NCBI GenBank assembly: GCA_947179155.2
Contig: OX359274.1
Coordinates: forward strand, 44,945,564-45,009,563
Direction of reading: 5' to 3'
Length of the DNA: 64,000 bases
From: Hedera helix
Taxonomy: Eukaryota > Streptophyta > Magnoliopsida > Apiales > Araliaceae
This document shows positions 36,060 to 47,534 of this stretch, one piece after another. Made by a program: the position numbers and the translations under genes. A model generated the notes under the pieces. That model was not told where the DNA came from. It saw only the letters and a program-made list of their open reading frames with translations, and searched no databases. How positions within the stretch are numbered: the stretch's first letter is position 1; each line of letters opens with the position of its first letter.

Positions 36060-37798
36060 CAAAAGCCTAACTTCCCGAAACCAATTCAAAATTCAACAAC
36101 AAATAATAACCTAAATTTAGGAGGAATATAAGGATCTAGGATTTCTGCAGTTCTGCTCTTGCGACTAAACTAGGGTTAGGTTGAAGACGGTCAGAATATA
36201 AAAAGGAGCGTAAATTTCTCTCTATATCTAACGCTTTATCTCTGTATAAGCAAGCTCACACTGGAAATAGAGTTTTCCAAAAAGCCTTGTATTTTGGCCC
36301 TTATAAAGACACGGAGATTCCACGCGTTGGTTTCGAGCGTGGACAAATGTTCACGAATGAAGATTTAGAAGATTAGGCGTCGCTGTCATTTCAGGTCACG
36401 TGACAGTAGCTCTACAATAACACCGTGACCGAAAAATTATTAAATATTTCTGAGGGGTCTGCTAGTAGATACTTTATTACTATTTCTCTGCTGTCATTTT
36501 AACACTTTTTGAAATAAATTATTTCATGTTAAGGTTATATTTATTTATAAAAAATATGTTTAAAATTTAATTTAATATTATTTTCATATATTTATTTTTT
36601 TAATTAGGAATTATTAATTATTTAATATTAAATTATTAGTAATATAAAATTATTTAATAATTTAAAATAAAGAGGACTATTAATCTCAATTTTTTTGTGA
36701 GATTATATAATATCACATAAATAATTATTAAATTATTTAAAATATTATTAATCTTTTATCATAGGATAAAATAGTCTAAAATAATGTTAAATTAATTCAA
36801 ATAATCAAATTTCAAATATATTTTTTATAAATAAATATAATTTTAAATATTAAAATAACAGCACATAAATAATATAAAATATTACCAAATGACTCAATGG
36901 TAAAATAACTACTCATAAGATTTTGAGTGCATGAAGTCTTGGGATTCAATCTTGACAAAATCAAAATTATTAAAATTCTATTTAAATTATCAAAAAATAA
37001 ATAAAAATATATATATAAATATATATATATAAAATATTATATAATAAGTATCACAAAATCATTAAATAATTACTCACCGTTACCCGGATGTTGTATCACG
37101 TGATCATGACAAAAGTTGGTATTTTTCCTCTTCCTGTTTTTCTTTTTCCAATATCTTGAATAGGCTGGCTGCTTCTTTTTTCTTTTTCGTTTTTGATGTG
37201 GTGTGTAAAAATGAAGCTTATTAACCTTCCATTTTCATATTCAATCTGTTCCAAGATTTTTCATATTTTTTAGTCTATTTTTATAAAAATATATATATAT
37301 ATATATTTTTATTTTAAATTTATAAAATGACGTAATACTCTTAAAGTCTCTAATTTTATTATTATCATTTTTATTATCGCATGACAATCACTATTAACTA
37401 ATATTAAAAGTATATACTAAAAGTTATCGTTTAAAAAGTTTATTTTTAATTTTAAAATAGAGATTACGATTATTTCCGAGTTACTGAATTATAATTCATT
37501 GGTCTCATGAGATTTAAGTTTAAAAGAAAAACAAAAATTGAGTAAATAACACTCTTTCGTGATAACCATAAGAACACTCGTATGAGAGATATTACGAAAA
37601 TGTTATTTTTTTTATTAAAGCTTGTATGTGTTTAATTAAGTTAAATTTTGAATGTAAAACTAAATCCGGTGCATTAATTATTAGACCGAAACGTGAGAGT
37701 AAGTAGCCAGATATCAACTATACTTTTGGAGTTCAAATTAAAAATTAACAAAACAAGGAAAATTCACCATTTTTAAAATGAATAATGTTAAGTCTTAT
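36060..37798. other. CKL 5' flank and AT-rich intergenic DNA, with SINE-like piece
   Basis: 36060-36420 is the CKL leader and promoter side; a TTTATAAG-type box reads on the minus strand near 36301. From 36430 the sequence is extremely AT-rich. A short segment at about 36888-36960 (ACTCAATGGTA ... GGGATTCAATCTT) resembles pol III A and B boxes and may be a tRNA-derived SINE relic, flanked by AT-rich DNA. A (TA)n run occurs at about 37290-37305. No gene is seen. Confidence 0.4.
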
Positions 37799-38315
37799 GC
37801 CACGTTTATATTAGAGGAATAAAAGTGTGAATAAAATGACTCATTTTTATAAAATAATAAAAAATTGTGTTTGATTGTTCTATTCGAATGGAATGGACCG
37901 TTTTCATCATTCTTAAATTTATTAATTTTGTTTTTTAAGGAAGTGCATGAAATGACTCATTCTATTATGAATAGAATGAATCATTTCACTCTTTGTTTCA
38001 TACTTTTCTCTATTCCATTCTTTTTATGTTACATTTGGATTGAAGGTATAGAATGAAAGAAGGAATAAAATGATTTTAAAGTATTTCAAGTATTTGTTTG
38101 ATTGTTAGTGGGAGTTGGTGGTTTAATATGATGGTAAAATTATTATACATATCCATTATATTAGAATAAATTTTATTCTACCACCTCTCACACGAAATAA
38201 AAATCAAAGGGATTAAATGATTCATTCCATCAATTTATCTTCCAAAATGATCATCTTATATACTATTTTTCATTACATTTCTCATTTCATTCAATTCTTT
38301 AAATCCAAACGTAGT
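37799..38315. mobile_element. Probable MITE with inverted ends
   Basis: The left end CCACGTTTATATTAGAGGAAT and the right end (reverse complement CTACGTTTGGATTTAAAGAAT near 38291-38313) are imperfect inverted repeats. The interior is full of GAATGAAATGA / TCATTTCATTC motifs in both orientations, so it can fold extensively. No coding potential. Flanking TTA/TAA may be the target site. Boundaries are approximate. Confidence 0.5.
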
Positions 38316-39197
38316 ATTAATCTAAACACAACATTAGAGATAAAAAATTCTTATGTTCAAATAATGAGTCACATAATTATATGACATTCACATTATATAT
38401 GTGATTGGTTATATGATAAAAATGTCTATTTTAAAAAATTAAGTATAAGTGTATAACATCCAAATATTATATTTATTTTAATTTAAAAAAAATAAGATAT
38501 GATATTAAAATTCAAATCATACTTTACTTTTTAATAATTAAGATAACTATAATATTTAATATTATCTACGTAGACTCATCCAAATTTAAGAACTCAAAGT
38601 TAGAGGAAAACAAAATATGGACATTGTTTGCTAAGAAATAAAACAAGGAGTAGAGTGGGGGTAAAGAGAAAGGTTTTGAGAAGTCTGCCGTATACTTTGC
38701 TTTACTTGCCAAGGGCATAAATAAAATACACCCGTTGAATTCGATTTGACCAATAAATAAATAAGTTATGTCTATTTTTATGTTATTACAACAAAAATGG
38801 ACATTGAATGCTACATTTTTTTATATACAACTTTATATATATATTTTTAAAAAATACCATATAATTATTTTCTATAACAAGGTGTGGGGGTAAACTTTGG
38901 GTGGACTAATTCACCCAAAAGTTCACCATTTTATGTCACCAAATAATGAATGCAAAGTTGTTAGCCTTTTAAATGTTTACCGTTTACATAAATTCCAATT
39001 ATAGTCCAATGTTGATGCCTGCTCTCTCGGGGTGTAAATGCAGCCAATCAGCCAGCCAAGTCCTCCTCTATTTGAAGAGAAACCATTTATGGACTAATTA
39101 AAATTTTCAAATAACTCCTGAACTCATGGTGGTACCCAAATATTTAACACCACCAAAAGTTGATCTCAATCACAACAAACATTACACACATAACAAT

Positions 39198-39200
<3 letters not shown>
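38316..39200. other. AT-rich intergenic DNA 3' of EPFL
   Basis: No gene or clear element is seen. ORFs here are short and without domains. Short (TA)n tracts near 38835-38850. Confidence 0.5.

Positions 39201-39276
<76 letters not shown>
39201..39276. repeat. Compound (AT)21(AG)17 microsatellite
   Basis: AT repeats at 39201-39242 pass directly into AG repeats at 39243-39276, ending about 30 bp downstream of the EPFL stop, so it is probably in the 3' UTR of that gene. Confidence 0.97.
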
Positions 39277-39282
<6 letters not shown>

Positions 39283-39306
39283 AGAATTAATTTGTACATT
39301 ATCAAG

Positions 39307-39952
39307 TTATGGATTAAAGAAAGTAGACCCACACTTGCATTTCCATCCTTCTGGTTCATAATTAGCATATTGGAGTTCCAAACGGTCGGTTGTGGTGCGC
39401 ACTTGAATGGCAATACATGGCCTGCAATGCCCACATCTGTGCTCACAATTTGGTGGTCTTGACCCAAGCCTGCTCATCCCTATATATTCCATTGCGTCTT
39501 CTTTGTCCCTATTTACCTGCCCCATTCTCTCATCTCCCTTCAAACACATGAAACAGAGTTAGTTAGTCTCTAAAGAGACAAAAAAACAGAAAGATAGTTA
39601 ACGGGCACCTGTTTTGGGACAAAGGCAACTTGAGGAGATTGCAAGATTTGACTTGAGCCTGAACATATACCAAGAAAAGTTAGTATAATAACAATGAAAA
39701 CTCAATAAAGAAAAAGATCCAAATTTCAAATGTGATGAAAGTATTTGGCTTGTGAAATATATCAAACACTAGTTGAGATCAAAATCAATGTGTAAACAAA
39801 ATACTGTAGTTGAAAGATACTAGATGAACAGCTAGCTAATTACCTTGCTGATGAGCAGTATGGTCAAATGGTGCAAAAGGCAGAGCAACTGTAGAAACCC
39901 AACTCACCACATACAGAGTAGATATCAAAAAGCAATAAATTATTTTCTTCAT
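39307..39952 (-). CDS. EPFL: Epidermal patterning factor-like secreted peptide
   Basis: Three minus-strand exons keep phase: 39952-39844, 39658-39609, 39537-39307 (TAA), giving 129 aa. Residues 1 to about 23 (MKKIIYCFLISTLYVVSW) are a signal peptide. The mature C-terminal domain starts near RLGSRPPNCEHRCGHCRPC and has six cysteines: 84, 88, 91, 94, 120 and 122, followed by GSTFFNP. The tight Cys cluster, the YANYEPEGWKCKC end and a loop of 25 residues between Cys94 and Cys120 fit the EPFL family. These peptides are processed, secreted, and read by ERECTA-family receptor kinases (with TMM in some settings) to control stomatal spacing, inflorescence growth or organ margins. The subgroup is not assigned. 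Introns are short GT-AG. Exon 1 has an in-frame ATG directly before the hydrophobic leader, which fixes the start. Confidence 0.9.
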
Positions 39953-40135
39953 CCTCACAGAGTAGATATCAAAAAGCAATAATATATTCCTTCAGAGACA
40001 AAGCATGTGCAACTCTCAATCGGCTGGATAAAAGAGTATATATGATTGTTGGACAAAGTAAAGGAATGGGGAAAAGGGCACAGAACAGAACAGAGAAGTG
40101 TACATAAACACAGGCAGGTGAACCTTCATTACTCA

Positions 40136-40185
<50 letters not shown>

Positions 40186-42298
40186 GCATCTCTCTACTCT
40201 GTGTGTGTGAATTTTCTAGTTAGAGATTTTACTTGACAAAAGGTGATATTCTTTCTTGTCAAACAGTCTTAAGACCAACACTTAAATTTCCTCTCTGTTT
40301 TGACAAGTCACATTTCAATAGATTACAAGTCACATTTCGATACATTTCAATAGATTTACTAAAGGACATAAACAGTAACAATTCCCTCTCTCCATCTTCA
40401 TCAGGCTATACCCAAAAGACAAACAATTTGGAGTTCTCTCTCTCTCTCATTTAAGATATCTAAATATTACTGAAAGAATATATACTATGTTACTGATAAT
40501 ATTCCTTAGGAAACTGATGATATAGGAAAGTGGGCACCTTCTATTTGAAACAAAGTTTTATTTAGAACTCATATTTTTATATGTATTCTTAATATTTTCT
40601 TATATTTTTCTCTCACATAAATAAAAAATAAAATTTATTTTCATATAAAAAAAATCATGTAAAATTATCAAAAATGTATTTTAAAATATTAATTAATTAT
40701 TTTTTTTATACAGAGAGATGCTAGAGACAAATGTAAGTATTTGTGGTTGATTGTTGTTTATTTAATTCTTGAAATTTTTGGTTGTTGGGATGCACAACTG
40801 CACATTTACCAGTTGGCTCACCACTGTGAATGGGTCAAAAATTGTGCTAACTATGTGATTTATGAATTATGACCCTAGTGATGAGTAGTTCAGAACAGAC
40901 TCGAGAATGAGGAGTAGTGGAGTATTAATTAATGAATTTTTTTAATGTGTGTTTTTAGGATATACACTAAGCGCGAAAAATAATATATAATATTATTTAT
41001 TTATATAGGCGCACTGAATTCAATGTATAAAAAAATAATATATTAGCGAACCTCATGTATTGAATTCAGTGCAATTATATAAAAAAATACTCATTTTTAA
41101 TAAATTTCATCTCTTATTTTCTACGATTAATATATGTCTTTAGGTACACATTAAGCGGACCCTTAATTAATTGGTGAGAGCCAACTCCTTTTACTTTCCG
41201 ACAAATGATCGTTTCCCAAAAAATAAAAAGCTCACTTTTAGAACATGTTTAAAATAAAATGTTATTTTAATATTATAATATAATGAAAAACTAGCAAATA
41301 AAATAAAGATTTACTTACATTTTCCTGTCACCTATGATCTGTTTGCAAGTTTTACTTGGGAAAATGAAAGGATAATTTGAATTATTTTTTTGTTTCTTTT
41401 CCTTTTTTGAAATAAAATTTACAAACAGATAGAATATTTATTATATGTACTAGTGGCACGTTTTAAAATTTGTGTGACTAAAAGATTAAGAAAATAGTTT
41501 AGGAACAAATGTGTATGTTAGTAACGGTCATCTTCTTTTTATTTAATTTTTTATTTATTGGGAGGGTCATATTTGTAAAAAATTATTCAATATCTTAAAA
41601 GTAAATAAATAATATGTTATTTTTTTATATATAAAAATAAAGTTCACAAATAATAGAATTCTTGTAAATGTTACTGTTATATAAAAAAATATATATACTG
41701 TTTATTACCGAATAATTTCTCTGTCTGCAATATTCATTGAGCAAAAAGGGTCGAAAGAAAAAAAAACCTGTCATGTTTCAGAAAATAGAGCAGAAAACAT
41801 GAATCCAAGAGACCCCTAAAATAATTAATAGACTGCAAATGGGAAAACTGAGCAAAGAAATTTCTAGTCAGTCGACTGAGACCCCTGCAACTGCATACTG
41901 ATGTACTTAGTTCAATATATATATATATATATATATAGCTGAGGATCTAGGAAGTAGTAGAGGTACTAATTTGACAAGGTACACTTTTTGTGGGCAATTT
42001 TCTCCTAAATTTTAATCAGATGTTAACAAACCGATCGATTGTTACCAACAGAAATATTTGAAATTTTATGTTTTAACAAGAAATTCTATCATTTATTTTG
42101 TTGATAAGCAAATTTTAATAATAAAGTTTAACATTGAAAAAAGTTATTAGTCCCCGAGTGTGTGCATACCTTAAATGGGTACTCAAACAAAAGGAGTATT
42201 ATTATGACAGTAGTAAATGTTTCCTCTGGTAATTTTATCCATGGATTTTCCTTCTTTCTGCATTGTTTGCTCTTGAAGATTTAATAATTATAAAAAGA
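39953..42298. other. EPFL 5' flank and intergenic DNA
   Basis: Contains a (AT)22 microsatellite at 40139-40182, about 190 bp upstream of the EPFL start, and a smaller (AT)n at about 41915-41937. A perfect 14-bp inverted repeat GCACTGAATTCAAT lies at 41011-41024 and 41059-41072, and a related direct pair (TTTAGGATATACACTAAGCG near 40956; TTTAGGTACACATTAAGCG near 41139) brackets it, suggesting a small transposon relic. No gene is seen. Confidence 0.55.
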
Positions 42299-42426
42299 TT
42301 GATATTTTCACAACTTAATTTGATATTTTCACAAGATCAAATAGTATCAAATTAATTTGTGAAAATATCAATTCTATTATAAAAGACCTACTTGTGAAAA
42401 TATTAAATTATTTGTGAAAATATCAA
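42299..42426. repeat. Hairpin element, TTGATATTTTCACAA family
   Basis: The left arm carries TTGATATTTTCACAA twice (from 42299 and about 42321). The right arm carries TTGTGAAAATAT(C/T)AA twice, ending 42426, and a third copy near 42354 lies between. The outer arms pair over about 36 bp with few mismatches. No ORF. Related but weaker copies occur at about 10.9, 47.7 and 49.5 kb. Confidence 0.75.
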
Positions 42427-42972
42427 TTCTCCTTATAAATTATACATGCATATCTTCTTCACAAATTTCAGATTTCTGTTAGTAGTAAAAGCTCAAATAA
42501 CAACACAAGGGGGTGGGATTTTTCATACTGCATAATTGTTGTTCAATGAACATTTATTTTGTGTGACATAACCCCAAAATCAATTTGCATTGAGTAATGT
42601 CAATTCAAATGTGTACATATATCTTTGCACTAATTTACTCTATCTCATCATCAAATGGATTAATGGAGCCAACATTTCACTCCAAGGAAAAGAAAAAGAA
42701 TGACAAACTTCCTTTTACATTGAATTTGAATATCATCAACTATGCACAAGAAATTAAAGAATCAATTGAACCCTATAACAAGTTAAAATAGAAAACACTA
42801 AAATTGGGTTGAAAGATTATTCAGAAAATTTCTAAAAATTAATAAATAAAGGAATTTGAGTTATTTCCACCAATTATCACCTCAATGCCATATTTTAAAG
42901 GAGCACTAGAGGTGCACCAACTGCTAGAATTTTTGTCCCAATTTAGGGATCTCACTTGTCCAACTCAAAAAC
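42427..42972. other. 3' flank of IQM gene
   Basis: AT-rich; the proximal part is the likely 3' UTR of the IQM gene. No other feature is seen. Confidence 0.5.
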
Positions 42973-45699
42973 TCAGTTGGAGGGAATTGGGGTTCTAGGA
43001 CTAGGGAGTCCCATATATGAAAGCCTGGGAGATAGCCGGACTTTCGGACTAGGCCGTGGTGAAGGGATGGGACCGTAGTTCTCGAATGCAGGTCCCGAGG
43101 CCAGCCGGGGAGACAGGTTAACTTGTTCAAGAGCTTGAAACTGTAATTCTGTAGGATAGTCCCTAACACAACCGATACGTGGTCCAGTTCCTGAAGTCCA
43201 CTTGCAGGATAAGCGTTTCGCCATATTAAACATTGGTGCCTCCACATTTATGTCTGCAGCATCTGTTGTTGTAACATCCATATCAGATGCCTTCTTATAT
43301 TCTGGTTGAGTGGTTGTACTACTAGATGAGTTTGTCACTGATTCCTCATCACCAATCTTAAATGAGAAGGAGTCATCATCTATTGCACACCTCTGTACCA
43401 AAAAAATACAGTAAAAAATAAAAATGCCCATCAGCTATTTTATATAAGAATGCTCAACTAAATGCTGCACTGCACATATATAAAATGTACTAATTTATGT
43501 AACGATTTGCATACATGAAAAAATATAAGAAAAAGAAGCATAAAGCTTACCTTTACATTTGTGAGATCTACACGGTGCTCCTCAAGGAAGCTAATGAATT
43601 CCCTGAAGTTCTCTTCTGTTGGGTGGTAGTGTCCGCTATAAGGCCATATAGCCTGTAAAAGTACAATAACAGAAATGCTTAAAATCCCCAATGGTAGTGT
43701 ATTAAAAAGTAAGCATATTTTACATACATAATAATATTATGTGAACAAATGTAGATAGATATGTATATGTACCTCAAGAACACCACCGTGTGCAACTAAT
43801 CGTCCAGCCGCCATGGTGGCCCCACCAGCAAGGAAACTAGAGTGCTGAAACACGCCTTTCTTCTTCTGTCCCACATACAAATTTCTCGACGTGCTAAGAA
43901 CAAATATCCACTTGGAACCCTCAATGGTTTCGATAAATAGGCCACTTTGTCTATACAGAAGCTTCCCATTTTCTACAATTACTTCATATGTTTCCCTCTC
44001 ATTCTGTTACAGAATTGAAAAATTAGCAACGCTTCAATTATATCACAATGAAATTTGACCTTATGCATGTATAAGGTATTCTTAGATGATTTTGAACATA
44101 CCGGTCCTAAGTATTTGATGCATTGACGTTGTAGATTGATCCTTGGGCATTTTTCAAGGTTTACATCTTTTCCATCTCCAACATCCAACCTTCATGTTTC
44201 AAAAGTAAATATTATAAGCAGAAGTCATCAAATAAAAACCCCTCAAGTGAAGTTGGAACATGACGATCTTGCAGAGTGTAACAAAAGATTTAGAAAGCAG
44301 AAAAAATATCTAATTGTTTTGAAAGTTCAATGCATTTATGTGTGGCAAATTGGCAATTAGCTTTTTGTAGGTAAATCAATATTTTCTTCGACTCCAATTT
44401 CACCATCAACTAAACAGAGTGTAATAGTAAATATAACAAATTAAACGAGTACTCACCAGTAGAAGAAAGGCTGAACACTTTCACTTTCAAACCAGATATC
44501 GTAATACATGTGTAAATTGTGTCCATACCGATGGCGTGGATCAATCTGTAAAAAGATAAAGAAAATATTATTATACGATAACTAAGATTTATCGGCTCTC
44601 ATATAGCAAAATGGACTAGCTACTGTATAAACTTAAAGCCCAAAACTTATTAGTCAATATAGGGCATTTTGACTATATAAATCCGTTTTTTTTTAATAAA
44701 CAACAGTAAATTGTGCTTAAAAGTTCTATTAATGATTTGTGAATAGCAAATGATTTTTTAGTTTTAAAAGCTATCTATTGAAAGAACGGTAAAGGGAGTG
44801 TCTAGTTAAGGACTTACAGCTTCAAGCCAATGTTGTAAAGCTAGCTTTTGAGCCTTCTCACTCTTGCTTAATCCCTTTCCCACCTGCAATGAAAAGTAAA
44901 TGACATTAAAATCCAAGAAATCAATGAAATTAAAAAGAAACTGCCATGTTAAAATAAAAATAATATGGTATATTTTATAAATAAATAAAATTACCTTAGC
45001 AGCTCTTGTCCTCGCCCTAGCCCACCGTGAAACAGCAGTTTCTGGTTTCTCAACATTGAAATAAGACACCGAGCTCCGCTTAAGAGCTGCAAAGTCTAAT
45101 GCCTTCCACCTATAAAAAATGAAATAACCAATTCTGTTAAATAAAAATGAACAATTTTTTTTACAAAGGTACAAAAAAATATCAAAACAATTACGTCAAG
45201 AGACATACCAGAGTTCCTCAACCACAACAGCACAATCTGCAAGGTTTCTTCGAGTCCGATAACTCTTATACACTTTCTGAAGCTTGAGTGCAGCAGCATC
45301 AAGCTCGCTAACTGGCCTTGGCGAAAACAATATTGCAGGCTCAGGAAGTGAGATTTGGGGCATTGATTTATGAATGGACCTAAACCCAAACCCATCATCT
45401 AAATGATCAGATTCTGATTTCCTTATGCCTTGAACTAAATTCTTGAATGAAAGGGTCGTTTCAAGCATTACTTTTACGGGTTCGCAGTTCTTCAAGCTTA
45501 TCGAATTCTTTCTACCACTCCTAGGAGACCCATTTGACTTGGTGATAATTTCTGAAGAATCCATTTTCTTGAAACTATTAGTGCTTAAGGTCATTTCTTG
45601 TTCTTCAAAAGTTAAATTGTTGGTGTTGGTTAAACCAAAAAGTCTATAATTTGCAATTTCCTCCCAGGCTGATAAGAGCAGAGATTGTGATAAACCCAT
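42973..45699 (-). CDS. IQM: IQ-motif calmodulin-binding protein, IQM family
   Basis: Eight coding exons on the minus strand keep phase and give 533 aa: 45699-45209, 45109-44995, 44883-44818, 44545-44457, 44189-44102, 44003-43773, 43652-43551, 43392-42973 (TGA). The start MGLSQSLLLSAWEEI is the usual IQM N-terminus; an in-frame ATG 54 nt upstream (45753) lies before a likely 5'-UTR intron acceptor and is rejected. One IQ motif (AALKLQKVYKSYRTRR, about 137-152) should bind apo-calmodulin. It is followed by the family's conserved core (WWKALDFAALKRSSVSYF, YWLDVGDGKDVNLE, FLAGGATMAAGRLVAHGGVLE, GHYHPTEENFREFISFLEEH). The tail is Ser/Pro/Arg-rich with repeated SPR (LSPRL, PSPRPSPK, LPSPRTP). IQM proteins work in calcium-linked stress, ABA and catalase-related signalling; a specific role here is unknown. 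All introns are GT-AG. Confidence 0.94.
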
Positions 45700-46190
45700 A
45701 AAAGGGAACCTGATCAAAATGAACATTTTTCCAATAAAATATGTTATTTTCATCCCAATTCAACAACAACAACAATAAAATGAAAGATACCACCATATAT
45801 ATATAGATCAAAAATTCAAAACAATAATTTCATCATTTCTTTTTTTGGGCTCATTTAATTAAATAAATGCATAGCTTCAGAAAATGGCCATTACTCAAAA
45901 GCACAAAACCCAAATTGAAAATACAAACATATATACAAAAATCCTTAAAAACAGTAAAATATTGCAAATTCTTAACAATCATTCACCTAAAATCCACCTC
46001 AATAAATTTAGCATAAAGGGCATTTGATATAATTAATTATAACATAAAATCACTCACCAGTAACAGAAAACCAAAGCTTTCAAGAATTCTTCTTTCTCAA
46101 ACAATATTATCACTGTACTTCGAGTATAAGATGTTAATGAGTATGAGTATGACCTAAACCCTTCTCTGTATATATATATATATATATGCC
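45700..46190 (-). promoter_or_regulatory. IQM 5' UTR intron and promoter-proximal region
   Basis: On the minus strand a donor TG|GTGAGTGA (exon end 46058) and an acceptor GATCAG|GTTCCC (exon start 45709) define a likely 5'-UTR intron of about 350 bp, 10 nt upstream of the start codon. A (TA)n run at 46169-46188 lies about 110 bp upstream of the UTR exon end and could serve as TATA. Intron positions are inferred from consensus only. Confidence 0.55.
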
Positions 46191-46515
46191 CCTGCTCTTG
46201 AGGATGAAGGAGTAATTTTCAAATAAAATACAATAGTCTAGTTGAACCTTTAGATACGTGTTGGACGTGGACTGGAAATTTTGTAGCAGTCTTTGAAATA
46301 GCTTAGGCGATGGATTTGTATGACTGTAAAATGGGAATATGGAAAAAAGAAAACGGAAAAGCTTGGATTTTGATTCAAACCCACTTGGTGGTTTGATCTA
46401 TTCAAAGCTTGGAAATGTGCTAATTAAAAGTTTGGAAAAACAAAAGGCAATCTTTGTATTTGTTTGGTCTTGTACCCACTTAGTTAGCCCTTAATTATAC
46501 ACACAGATATGCATA

Positions 46516-46558
<43 letters not shown>

Positions 46559-47122
46559 AGAGAGAAAAAGAGAGAGACTGGTCAAACGTCAAAGAAAGAA
46601 AGCTTTGAGAGGTTTCCATGTATAGAGGAGGTTTCCATGAAAAAATACAAGTACCCAAAATCCCAATTTTACTGCAATATTTTCTGTCGGACTAATTTTC
46701 TCACTTTCTGTTGTAAGAAGGTCAATTACTACGGTATTAAACTATTAATGAACGCGTGTGATGATTTAATGCAGTTTAGTACCTTTAATGCTTGTGAGTT
46801 TTGTAGATTATTTATTTATTTTTAAATGAAAATTTGTAAAAAAAATTATGATACCGCTTCTGAATTTATAGAAAGAATAACTATAAACACACGATCATTT
46901 ATTTGGGTGCAATTTGTTGTATTTGTGTTGAAGAGTAATTTTATGAATATAAAAGTTTCACCCCAAACCGTATTATTTTCTTCTAAATATTTTAAATTTG
47001 GAGAGACAAGTTCATAAGGAGAGTTTTCTTTTCATTTATTTTCTCTCATGCCCGTTAATAAGTTTTATAACATAACAATTAGATAAAAAAAAGCTTTAAA
47101 CATATATATATATATATATATA
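46191..47122. other. Intergenic DNA left of the repeat nest
   Basis: Upstream flank of IQM, with a (TA)n microsatellite at 46519-46550 and another at about 47103-47121. ORFs are short and without domains. No gene is seen. Confidence 0.55.
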
Positions 47123-47296
47123 GGACGGATCTAAAACATATTTTTTAAATAACATACTTATCTTACATAGCATACTTTTATTAAAACGACGTCGTTTTAA
47201 AGATTTTTTTATGACATTTTCAAAATAATATTGTTTTGATAAATGTATACTACTTAAATAAATATGTTATTTAAGAAATATATTTCTGGAGTATCA
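47123..47296. mobile_element. Long-hairpin MITE with central AACGACGTCGTT palindrome
   Basis: Nearly the whole 170-bp segment is self-complementary. The left half (AAACATATTTTTTAAATAAC, then CATACTT, CATAGCATAC) pairs with the reverse complement of the right half (GTATACTACTTAAATAAATA, GTTATTTAAGAAATATATTT). A perfect palindrome AAAACGACGTCGTTTT (about 47183-47198) lies in the left half. Flanks are TA-rich. This is typical of foldback MITEs that can yield small RNAs. Confidence 0.7.
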
Positions 47297-47534
47297 TATA
47301 TATATATATATAAAAGCACAATGCAGCAGTTTTTGGATTTTGCGTATTTCCCCGTGTCTTCTCTTCATCTTGTACTAATATACTAATAGAATTGAACTTT
47401 GAGAGGTAGTAGATTTTGAATGATCAACTCTTTCGTCTTCAATCAGAATTGTTGTTCATTTAGGACCGTTGATATTCTTATAGAGATTTACGCATAGTTG
47501 TACCTTTAGGGGCTGCTAGTTAGCACTAGTATAT

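Noticed and set aside
36885..36965. tRNA gene
   Set aside because: Only A- and B-box-like pieces are visible; no acceptor stem or cloverleaf can be closed, so at most a SINE relic.
39144..39467. Two ORFs on both strands across the microsatellite next to EPFL
   Set aside because: Their length comes from translation of the (AT)n(AG)n repeat (runs of IY, ER or SL); the EPFL last exon explains the rest.
40233..40454. 73-codon ORF upstream of EPFL
   Set aside because: No domain, no splice partners, and it lies in simple-repeat-rich promoter DNA.
42924..43247. 107-codon minus-strand ORF
   Set aside because: It overlaps the last IQM exon in another frame; the IQM frame continues a conserved protein with correct splice phase, this one has no domain.
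45700..45753. Longer IQM start at 45753
   Set aside because: The family starts at MGLSxSLLLSAW, and a likely 5'-UTR intron acceptor lies at 45709-45712, between the two ATGs.
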